Below, one piece after another: positions 53,885 to 60,709 of a stretch of DNA of 64,000 nt; position 1 is the first letter of the stretch; every line of letters starts with the position of its first letter. The DNA is taken from positions 62,001 through 126,000 of the forward strand of contig CALMQS010000097.1 in the NCBI GenBank assembly GCA_937871285.1, given 5' to 3'. The stretch comes from an uncultured Sphingobacteriales bacterium. Lineage in GTDB: Bacteria; Bacteroidota; Bacteroidia; Chitinophagales; Chitinophagaceae. The translations under genes and the position numbers were made by a program. The notes beneath the pieces were generated by a model. The model had not been told where the DNA came from. It ran no database searches and saw only the letters and a list, made by a program, of their open reading frames with translations.

Positions 53885-53951
53885 GTTCAGGGTTCAGGGT
53901 ACAGGTTGCAAGTTGCAGGGCTCAGGTTGCAGGGGTTCAGGTTGCAGTGGG
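53885..53951. repeat. Degenerate GGTTGCAGGGTTCA word repeat
   Basis: Several imperfect copies of GTTCAGGGTTCAGGG and GGTTGCAAGTTGCAGG fill the gap between recR and the Ig-like gene. It is non-coding and purine-rich on this strand. Confidence 0.5.
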
Positions 53952-53988
53952 TTCGCCCGATGAAGAGAGGGAACTCATAAACATGCCT

Positions 53989-55431
53989 TTATTCACCCAG
54001 CACATCGCCCGGAGGATGCAGTGGAAGCTCAATCGTAATTTCATTGTCCCAGTTTGGCCGCACCGTATATTTTTTCCCATCGGAAACGATCTTCTCCGGC
54101 TGGCGCTTCTCCCAGTAGCTACCCGTATCCCAGTTGCCATTTCTATTGCCATCGTATAGTATCCGGATCTCATAGTCGCCCGGACGGAATAATGTAAAAT
54201 TCACGTCTTTACCGGTCAGGGGCTGCGATTTTTCTATTTTATCTGCCTTATAAAAAACCAATGCGATATGCTGTGCCGTATCGAGGTTCTGCAGCCGTAT
54301 TCTTAACCTGCCATAGTCGCTGTTCTTTTTTGTTTTAAAGCGTATGGTGTCTGCCTTTTCCAGCTCCGTTCCGGAAGAATCTTTAGCTATATCTTTTTCT
54401 AATATCAGCCGGAATTCCTGCTCCTCTTTCCAGGGATAGGTGAGCGTAAATAATTTATTTACAGAATCTGCTTCCATATGATAACCGCTTACCGGCTTAA
54501 ATAAAGTATCGGTAAAATGAAGCTTAGCACGGTCGAATGATTGCAGCGGCTCGCTGAAAGTAAGGGTTAAATCGCCGAGCAGGTCCTGCTGGTTACTTTC
54601 GAGGTTGATACTATAGGTTAGCTTTTTTTCTTTTTTTGGAGTGGCTGTTTTTGCAGTGACGCCGGCTCTTGCTCCCCCGGGTCTTTGTTCTTCCGGCTCT
54701 TCTGCAAAAGCATACAGCACCGGGTGTATATTATTATCGCCAATGGTTAAGGCACTATCATAAAAGGCAAACAGGTCGCTGTTGCGCATATACATTTTCT
54801 GCCCACCCGGGTCTTTTAACGCAAAAATATTATAACGGCCGGGTGCTATATTATTAAATGTAAAGCGGCCCGCGCTGTCTAAACGGGTGAAATACCGGGG
54901 CTTTTCTTTTGACACCGCCGAGTCTTCAAAATTGCGGTGCAGCATTACAATCAGGGTGCTGTCGGGCCTGCCGGTCTCCGCTACCACCACTTTTCCGGAC
55001 AGTGTGCTGCTGTCTATATAGCTGCCGGTAGAAAAGATATAGGTGAATTGCTTTGCAGGGTTTCCTTCGTTAATATCTTTTAATGCTTTTCCGAAATTAA
55101 TGCTATAGGTAGTATTTTCTTCCAGGGTGTCTTTGATGCGGATCGTAACTTCCTTAAGCTTCGCTTCTATGAGTGGCGACGCTTTAGGCACAGGCGATAT
55201 AATCAGTTGTTCTTCGGGCCGGTCTAACTGAACATATTCATCAAACGTGAGTACGATCTTACTGCCCGTAAAATTAAGGGTTGAATCTTTAGGCACAGCG
55301 CCCAGCATCACGGGCGGAAGCGAGTCGCGCGGGCCGCCGGTAGGTGGTATAATTTGCGCGCAACCCGACGTAAATACGAGCAGTTTATAAAGGAGCAATA
55401 TAATAACAACGGCGCAGAAGACTTTTTTCAT
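53989..55431 (-). CDS. Ig-like domain lipoprotein
   Basis: 480 residues. A signal peptide with lipobox (KLLVFTSGC) is followed by 'IIPPTGGPRDSLPPVMLGAVPKDSTLNFTGSKIVLTFDEYV', the opening of a Big_5-like Ig domain. Further domains follow: 'GRFTFNNIAPGRYNIFALKD' (carboxypeptidase-regulatory-like), 'DLTLTFSEPLQSFDRAKLHF' (second Ig-like), and a C-terminus with 'YEIRILYDGNRNGNWDTGSYWEKRQPEKI'. It is predicted to be an outer-membrane or surface structural lipoprotein. Function unknown. It has its own -7 box and is not obviously linked to neighbours. Confidence 0.8.
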   Translation of the reverse strand: MKKVFCAVVIILLLYKLLVFTSGCAQIIPPTGGPRDSLPPVMLGAVPKDSTLNFTGSKIVLTFDEYVQLDRPEEQLIISPVPKASPLIEAKLKEVTIRIKDTLEENTTYSINFGKALKDINEGNPAKQFTYIFSTGSYIDSSTLSGKVVVAETGRPDSTLIVMLHRNFEDSAVSKEKPRYFTRLDSAGRFTFNNIAPGRYNIFALKDPGGQKMYMRNSDLFAFYDSALTIGDNNIHPVLYAFAEEPEEQRPGGARAGVTAKTATPKKEKKLTYSINLESNQQDLLGDLTLTFSEPLQSFDRAKLHFTDTLFKPVSGYHMEADSVNKLFTLTYPWKEEQEFRLILEKDIAKDSSGTELEKADTIRFKTKKNSDYGRLRIRLQNLDTAQHIALVFYKADKIEKSQPLTGKDVNFTLFRPGDYEIRILYDGNRNGNWDTGSYWEKRQPEKIVSDGKKYTVRPNWDNEITIELPLHPPGDVLGE

Positions 55432-55459
55432 TAATGTTCGCTTATCCCTTTCAAATCTG

Positions 55460-55467
55460 CAAACTTA
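55460..55467 (-). promoter_or_regulatory. -7 box for the Ig-like lipoprotein gene
   Basis: TAAGTTTG on the minus strand, a perfect TAnnTTTG, 28 bp before the ATG at 55431. Confidence 0.45.
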
Positions 55468-55520
55468 GCAGGTTTGTAGCTTTTGCAGCGTAATGTTTTA
55501 TTAATAATGACTTAAAAGTG

Positions 55521-55560
55521 TGAGGTATGAGGTACAGGTTACAGGTTTCAGACTTCAGTG
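55521..55560. repeat. Degenerate GGTACAGGTTACAGGTTTCAG words
   Basis: Short purine-rich imperfect repeats overlapping the 3' end of the helicase gene, related to those at 53885-53951. Confidence 0.35.
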
Positions 55561-58500
55561 TCATCGGCTTCCGGTGCATGGAGCGCTACGGCAAGGTTAT
55601 TGTTTTTTACAAAATTGCACCACTCACAATCAGCCTTTCCACAACCTGTTTTAAATTCCTTACGCTGTATTTTCTGCCAGGTATCTGTTATCTGGTGTGT
55701 AACTGTTGTAATATCGGCATCTGTAATCAGTACTTTCTCTACTTTATATTCATCATTTACGGGTTCTAAAAAATCGAACTCCGTACTTACCACTTCCCAG
55801 CCTTTATTAATGCTTTCGCTGAAATTGTCTAACAGGATCTTGTAAAATACCGCCTGGCGCCAGTAATCTCCGCCATTAGGCTCTTTTTCATTTGGCGCTA
55901 CCAGCTTTTTGCGGCCGTTTTCATATTTACCTGTTTTGTAATCTACCACGTTTACCTGTTTACCATTGAATTCCAGCTTATCCAGCTTACCGTTAACAGG
56001 CACGTTCTGAACCACCACATTGCGAACAGCTTTTTCGGCGATGATCACTTTTGTCCACCGGCTGATATGGTAATCATAATAGGCAGGTAATATCTTCTCT
56101 CCATATGCCGATCTTCTTTTATACTCCTCCGGGGTAAGCGCCTCCCGGTTTGTTTGCATAAAAAATGTAAAGTCTGCCAGCAGGGAGTCTTTTCCGGGGA
56201 AGATGTCGTTGTTGTTCTTCATTTTTTTGAAGAGCATTTCAACCGCATAATGTACGGCGCTGCCAAAAGTCATGTTCTCATTTTTTGCCGCAGGCACCCT
56301 GATCAGATTCTGGTAATAAAATTTCAGCGGACAATTGAGGTAATTGTTGAGATGCGTTACACTCAGCGTATATTTTTTTAATAGCTGATCAATGTATTCT
56401 TCTTCCATCAATTCAATTTCCGGCCTGGCCTTTTCGGCAAACTGAAGCGCCAGGTATTCCGTGAGCAACTCATCCGGAACCTGCTTTTGTATAGATGGCA
56501 ACCCTGTACCCTCCTGTATTTCGGTAACAAAACTGCTGCGTACCTGCTCCTTATCTTTAGCGTTTTTCAGGGCATACGAAATATTTAAATGTGTTTTAGC
56601 ACGCGTTATGGCCACATAAAACAAACGCCTGTTTTCTTCCAGGCTTGCAGGAATATTGGTATTGCTGACAAGGTTATCGGGTAACTTATAGGACTTGTTA
56701 CCGGCTTTGGTATCATCCCATATATCTCTGGTAGCGCCAATAACAAAAACATGCGCGTATTCCGAACCTTTGGAACCATGCGCAGTAACCAAATTTACAC
56801 CCTCTTCCGCAGCATTAACTTTGTACAATGGAATACCCAGCCTGTTTTTCCGGATCGTTTCGATATTCACCAGTAACTCATGGAGGTTAAGCGCAGGATT
56901 ATGCCTGGTTTCTTCTTTTATAAAACTGAAAAAAGCATTCAGCACCTGCATTAACCAGGGCTTTTCAGCGCTTTGCATGACAAAGGAAAGTATACCTGCT
57001 TTTTGGATCACCAGTTCAAACAGATGCTGCAGGGTTACATTACCCGCCGCTTGCAAAAGGCTTTCCAGGGTGTTGCTTATTTCTTTAAAGGAATAACCAT
57101 TGGACTGGTTGAACAGGTCGGCGGGTGGCACTGTCATTTCCGACAGCAATCTCCGGATAGCATATACATCATCCTTACTACTCCTGTTCTTAGCATTTAC
57201 CGCAACACTTAGTTTTGCCACATCCAATGGCGGCAATCTGAAAAAACCGGTATGCAGCAACTGAAACAAAATATCATCGGCGCTGTAAGGGATATAGCTT
57301 TCTTTATCAATCCAGGTTAGCAGGCTAATGATATTAGTGATAAAAGGCAGTTGCAGGATATCTACCTTTCTTTTTATATTCACCGGGATCTTCTTCACTT
57401 CCAACAGCGTAATCATTTCGGCCACCTGCGCATGATTGCGATAGATGACGGCTATCTCCCTGCCACTCATTCCCTGCTGTACTAACGCTTCAATTTGCAG
57501 CACCACATCAATCGCTTCCTGGGTGCTGTTCGCATATTCATATATGTGAGGCTCAATGGCCATACCCCTGAGGCTATGGTTAGCGGATATAAGCGGATCG
57601 CTATTTTCTATTGATATTGTACGCGTATTGTTATTACGGATAAGCGTATGCGCTGTATCTAATATATTTTGTGCGGACCGGTAATTATGCGTGAGATTGA
57701 TTTTTACAATATTGCCGGTATATTTTTCTTCAAACGCCAATATATTTTGCACATTCGCATCCTGGAAAGAAAATATGCTCTGGTCAGGATCTCCCACCAC
57801 AAACACATTCGGATCGTTCCAGTAACCTGTGAGATACTGCAGCAACAGGTTTTGTCCGCGGCTGGTATCCTGGAACTCATCCACGAGGAAGTACTGAAAC
57901 CGTTCCTGGTAATCTAACAGCATATTCTTATTATTGGCAAAGGCATCCAGCACCCACAAAATCATATCATCAAAATTATAACGCCCCGCTTCCAGCATCA
58001 ACCGGTTATACCGCGGATAAAGATTGACTGCGGCGCGCAACATTTCCATCTTTTGAGTTTCTTCGGCAATGGCTCCTGGCTTTTCATCTCCCGCCTTAAA
58101 TTCCTTAAATTTTCTTTTGTAATAAAATCCTTCTTTCTGGGGCAGTTCCTTTAGGTAACCATCTATACGTTCATTCAGGTATTCAGGCGTCCACGCTTCC
58201 TTCTTCATGAGGCGGTACAATTCCTTCAGCCTGTCTTTCTCGTAATATACTTCCCCTCTGAAGCGCTTGAGTATATTATCCTTTTCAATGCTATCTATTA
58301 ATCTATAAAAAAGGTCAATTTCTTCCAGGTCGCCTATCGGTTCCAGGTTCAGCTTACCAAACCATGTAAGGTTATCCTGTATCACTTCATTGCAAAAAGA
58401 ATGGAAAGTATGTATCTGGATCTTATAAGCGGTGCTGCCAACAATTTTAAGCAGCCGGTTACGCATTTCTACTGCACCGTTATCGGTATAGGTAAGGCAA

Positions 58501-58700
58501 AGGATGTTGCCGGCATCAATATCCGTTTGCTGCAGGATATTGGCGATGCGCAATGCCAGTATCTGTGTTTTGCCGGTGCCCGGCCCGGCATTTACAATTA
58601 CCGGTCCTTCAATCGTATCAACAGCCTTCCGTTGCCGTTCATTGAGCTTGTTGTATTCTTCCCTGAATTTTATATGCAGTTTTTCTTTTGAAAATGACAT
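55548..58700 (-). CDS. UvrD/PcrA-type helicase with C-terminal nuclease domain
   Basis: 1050 residues. Superfamily 1A helicase motifs: I 'VNAGPGTGKTQILALRIANIL', Ia 'CLTYTDNGAVEMRNRL', II 'YFLVDEFQDTSRGQN', III 'VFVVGDPDQSIFSFQDAN', IV 'LTHNYRSAQNIL', V 'VNLVTAHGSKGSEYAHVFV', VI 'LFYVAITRAKTHL'. The C-terminal PD-(D/E)XK nuclease domain starts near residue 800 ('LNNYLNCPLKFYYQNL') and has 'NVVDYKTGKYE'. A CxxxxxCxxC tail ('CGKADCEWC') with the earlier Cys could bind an Fe-S cluster as in AddB. This resembles AddA/AddB-like repair enzymes of the phylum fused in one chain. A -7 box abuts the ATG. Confidence 0.93.
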   Translation of the reverse strand: MSFSKEKLHIKFREEYNKLNERQRKAVDTIEGPVIVNAGPGTGKTQILALRIANILQQTDIDAGNILCLTYTDNGAVEMRNRLLKIVGSTAYKIQIHTFHSFCNEVIQDNLTWFGKLNLEPIGDLEEIDLFYRLIDSIEKDNILKRFRGEVYYEKDRLKELYRLMKKEAWTPEYLNERIDGYLKELPQKEGFYYKRKFKEFKAGDEKPGAIAEETQKMEMLRAAVNLYPRYNRLMLEAGRYNFDDMILWVLDAFANNKNMLLDYQERFQYFLVDEFQDTSRGQNLLLQYLTGYWNDPNVFVVGDPDQSIFSFQDANVQNILAFEEKYTGNIVKINLTHNYRSAQNILDTAHTLIRNNNTRTISIENSDPLISANHSLRGMAIEPHIYEYANSTQEAIDVVLQIEALVQQGMSGREIAVIYRNHAQVAEMITLLEVKKIPVNIKRKVDILQLPFITNIISLLTWIDKESYIPYSADDILFQLLHTGFFRLPPLDVAKLSVAVNAKNRSSKDDVYAIRRLLSEMTVPPADLFNQSNGYSFKEISNTLESLLQAAGNVTLQHLFELVIQKAGILSFVMQSAEKPWLMQVLNAFFSFIKEETRHNPALNLHELLVNIETIRKNRLGIPLYKVNAAEEGVNLVTAHGSKGSEYAHVFVIGATRDIWDDTKAGNKSYKLPDNLVSNTNIPASLEENRRLFYVAITRAKTHLNISYALKNAKDKEQVRSSFVTEIQEGTGLPSIQKQVPDELLTEYLALQFAEKARPEIELMEEEYIDQLLKKYTLSVTHLNNYLNCPLKFYYQNLIRVPAAKNENMTFGSAVHYAVEMLFKKMKNNNDIFPGKDSLLADFTFFMQTNREALTPEEYKRRSAYGEKILPAYYDYHISRWTKVIIAEKAVRNVVVQNVPVNGKLDKLEFNGKQVNVVDYKTGKYENGRKKLVAPNEKEPNGGDYWRQAVFYKILLDNFSESINKGWEVVSTEFDFLEPVNDEYKVEKVLITDADITTVTHQITDTWQKIQRKEFKTGCGKADCEWCNFVKNNNLAVALHAPEADDTEV

Positions 58701-58704
58701 AAGC

Positions 58705-58712
58705 CAAAGTTA
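58705..58712 (-). promoter_or_regulatory. -7 box abutting the helicase start
   Basis: TAACTTTG on the minus strand, a perfect TAnnTTTG, 4 nt before the ATG at 58700. Confidence 0.45.
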
Positions 58713-58815
58713 ACCAATGAATGCCTGTATGTTCTCAACAAAAGTTTACTAATACTGAACTTATTGTATATAACCGATTTGTAGTATTGGCCGGCACTTT
58801 CCTTTATAATACATT

Positions 58816-58823
58816 TACCTTTG
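58816..58823 (+). promoter_or_regulatory. Plus-strand -7 box of a possible sRNA
   Basis: TACCTTTG, a perfect TAnnTTTG pointing away from the helicase, where no plus-strand gene follows. A TTGG lies 26 bp upstream, slightly far for a -33 box. Confidence 0.35.
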
Positions 58824-58828
58824 TTGCA

Positions 58829-58975
58829 TTGCACACTATAGCCGTTGTACCAATTGAACAGCACAATCCAATTTCGAAAGAATAGGATTAAAAGCGGGAA
58901 ATACAACTTCTTACAGTAAAACCTATTATTCACAGGAAAGCCGCATCATTTCTATTTGCGGCTTTCCTGCATTTA
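58829..58975 (+). ncRNA. Candidate small RNA
   Basis: Inferred from a -7 box at 58816 and a strong hairpin at 58933-58969. The sequence can fold: AATCC/GGATT around a TTTCGAAA core (58866-58889), GTTGT/ACAAT pairing, and the 12-bp terminal hairpin. The strand of the hairpin's use is unclear because neither side has a long T-run. It has no match I can name; a 6S-like RNA is one idea. Confidence 0.25.
58933..58969 (-). terminator. Perfect 12-bp hairpin, probable terminator of the TPR gene
   Basis: CAGGAAAGCCGC-N13-GCGGCTTTCCTG, 38-74 bp beyond the TPR gene stop on the minus strand. T-rich flanks are weak on both strands. Confidence 0.55.
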
Positions 58976-59006
58976 TACGTTTGTATATTAAAATAACCGG
59001 TACAAC

Positions 59007-59657
59007 TTATCCCGGTATCCGGCTGATATATTTTTCAATTTGCTTGATCTGGTCTACCACCTGCGCGGTTGAGGGTTTTAGCTCTTTGGCCCGGCGGAAA
59101 TAATCCTTGGCAGCACGGAACTCCCGCTTGTTAATAAATATCTGGCACATTTGCAGGTAGGCGGCAGCCGTGTTTTCTTTGTCGGGGAGTCCTACCCGTA
59201 TGGCCTTACGGATATATTCTTCCGCCTGCCGCATATTGCTTTTTTGCATGGCTATAGTGCCCAACTGAAAGTACGCCGCTCCTTCGGTTTCTTTCATGGG
59301 CATTCCAAGGCTCAGGCTCTTTTTCATCATGATTTCCGCCCCGTCAAAATCCTGCTTAAACATAGCCAGGTTCGATTTCAAAAAGTAATAAACGCTGCGC
59401 ACCGGTTTAATGAGCAGGTTGGGAAAACGTATGGAATCCAGTATTTTTTGCGCGCCGTCAATATCCCCGTCTTCCATATAACCTTGTATCAAACGCATGG
59501 GGCCAAACAAAAAATGGCTTACAATTGCTACTAACGCAACAAGATATAAAGCAAATGCCGGCCAAAACCCGGAGGAGATATTTACCACAACAGCCAAAGC
59601 CAGCGCTAAAAACCCCAGCGGAAGCCTGTATTTAATTAATAAGGTGTAAAACTTCAT
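59007..59657 (-). CDS. Membrane protein with TPR repeats
   Basis: About 216 residues. Two N-terminal hydrophobic segments ('LPLGFLALALAVVVNISSG', 'FALYLVALVAIVSHFLFGP') anchor it in the inner membrane. Several TPR-like helical pairs follow ('DGAQKILDSIRFPN', 'AAYFQLGTIAMQKSNMRQAEEYIRKAIRVG', 'AAYLQMCQIFINKREFRAAKDYFRRAKEL'). It is a predicted scaffold for protein interactions. A GTG at 59663 could extend it by two codons; ATG 59657 fits the start of the first hydrophobic block better. A -7 box lies 18-26 bp upstream. Confidence 0.8.
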   Translation of the reverse strand: MKFYTLLIKYRLPLGFLALALAVVVNISSGFWPAFALYLVALVAIVSHFLFGPMRLIQGYMEDGDIDGAQKILDSIRFPNLLIKPVRSVYYFLKSNLAMFKQDFDGAEIMMKKSLSLGMPMKETEGAAYFQLGTIAMQKSNMRQAEEYIRKAIRVGLPDKENTAAAYLQMCQIFINKREFRAAKDYFRRAKELKPSTAQVVDQIKQIEKYISRIPG

Positions 59658-59675
59658 ACGCACATTTTAGGACGG

Positions 59676-59683
59676 CAAAGATA
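59676..59683 (-). promoter_or_regulatory. -7 box for the TPR gene
   Basis: TATCTTTG on the minus strand, a perfect TAnnTTTG, 18 bp before ATG 59657. Confidence 0.45.
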
Positions 59684-59812
59684 GGGGTTAAGGAGGATGC
59701 GGGTTCCGGAAATTTGCCCCCCGCTGCTACAGGGCAAGTGAAATATTGAATGACGGTATTTCATTGACTATCCGCTGTTTGGATTTATACGCTACAAATA
59801 CACGAATTCGGA

Positions 59813-60271
59813 TCAGTTCCAGTCGTCATTGATCTCCAGCCAGTAACCGTCCGGGTCGCGCAGCCATATCTGGCTTATGCCATCCACCCGTTTGCTAATA
59901 GCCATTTGTGTTCCGTTCACATCTTCCCAGGGGATGGATTTTTCCTTCAGCTTAAGGGTAAACGCCTCTACAGATGGTACGCTGAAGCAGGTATGATTGT
60001 TTTTGTAATATGCTTTTTTTGCTGTTGCACCCTGGATAATATGCATCTGGCTCCCGGGACCGATGCTTAACCAAATATGTTTACCATCATGAAAAGGTTC
60101 GGGTACCGTATCCAGTCCGAGCGTGTTGATATAAAAATCACCCGATCGCTGCAGATCCACCACATAAATGGCTACATGATTGATCTTTGCTTTACTATTT
60201 TGCACTTGTTGTGCCTGCCCTGTAAGAGAAACAGCTAATATTAAAAAAGAAAGGATTTGAATTAATTTCAT
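59813..60271 (-). CDS. VOC-family protein (glyoxalase-like), exported
   Basis: 152 residues. A signal peptide (QILSFLILAVSLTGQAQQ) is followed by one glyoxalase/bleomycin-resistance fold: 'INHVAIYVVDLQRSGDFYINTLGLDTV' at the start, metal-ligand-like His at 'INHVAIYV', a central 'HTCFSVPSVEAFTLKLKEKSIPWEDV' and the final 'QIWLRDPDGYWLEINDDW' with the conserved Glu. The family binds divalent metal and acts on diverse small molecules. Export makes detoxification outside the cytoplasm possible. Substrate unknown. Confidence 0.85.
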   Translation of the reverse strand: MKLIQILSFLILAVSLTGQAQQVQNSKAKINHVAIYVVDLQRSGDFYINTLGLDTVPEPFHDGKHIWLSIGPGSQMHIIQGATAKKAYYKNNHTCFSVPSVEAFTLKLKEKSIPWEDVNGTQMAISKRVDGISQIWLRDPDGYWLEINDDWN

Positions 60272-60335
60272 ATGAATGCTGAATTATTAAGGAATGAAAG
60301 TAGTAAAATAAGGGGTTAAAATGACCGGAAACTAT

Positions 60336-60343
60336 TATTTTTG
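60336..60343 (+). promoter_or_regulatory. -7 box for tRNA-Arg
   Basis: TATTTTTG, a perfect TAnnTTTG, 41 bp before the tRNA start. Confidence 0.5.
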
Positions 60344-60384
60344 CGCCCTGCTTTAAACCGGATGGCATTAGCTGCTGATAAACC

Positions 60385-60456
60385 GGCCCCGTAGTTCAAT
60401 GGATAGAATAGAAGTTTCCTAAACTTTAGATACAGGTTCGATTCCTGTCGGGGCTA
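60385..60456 (+). tRNA. tRNA-Arg (CCT anticodon)
   Basis: 72-nt cloverleaf: acceptor GGCCCCG/CGGGGCT (one G-T pair), TA at 8-9, D arm GTTC/GAAT, anticodon arm GAAGT/ACTTT with loop TTCCTAA (anticodon CCT at 60418-60420), 4-nt variable loop, T arm ACAGG-TTCGATT-CCTGT, discriminator A. CCA is not encoded. It reads AGG codons. Confidence 0.92.
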
Positions 60457-60488
60457 CTTTACTGATGCGGAGCTACACTCCATATCCG

Positions 60489-60507
60489 GGTTTGATTCCT
60501 GTTATCG
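60489..60507 (+). repeat. Partial copy of tRNA-Arg 3' segment
   Basis: GGTTTGATTCCTGTTATCG repeats, with one change in the first 14 bases, the T-arm of tRNA-Arg (GGTTCGATTCCTGT, 60435-60448). CGGAGCTAC near 60469 echoes the tRNA end CGGGGCTAC. A duplicated or decayed tRNA fragment or an insertion scar. Confidence 0.35.
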
Positions 60508-60709
60508 TTGTGTTTTTATTGGGGGACACAGGTGACTTTCAGAATTTTTTTGTCCTCCGAGACTACTGAGCCCCACGGAATGGATCGCTGATTGCCATAA
60601 ATCCGAGGGAAACAAGAAACAATTAAATTTAGCTAAACCAACAATCCACTGCTTGTCAACCTAACGCAGCTTGCTTATGACAGGCAGGGAAGGGGCTGTT
60701 CCGCTGCAA

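Larger units (their letters stand above)
58701..59006. other. 306-bp intergenic region with possible sRNA
   Basis: Between the helicase and TPR genes. It holds the helicase -7 box (58705-58712), a plus-strand -7 box (58816-58823), structured non-coding sequence and a perfect 12-bp hairpin (58933-58969). Confidence 0.6.

Noticed and set aside
58670..58933. Minus-strand frame of 87 codons overlapping the helicase start
   Set aside because: It covers the promoter box of the helicase and the candidate sRNA, has no recognisable domain, and its composition is that of AT-rich non-coding DNA.
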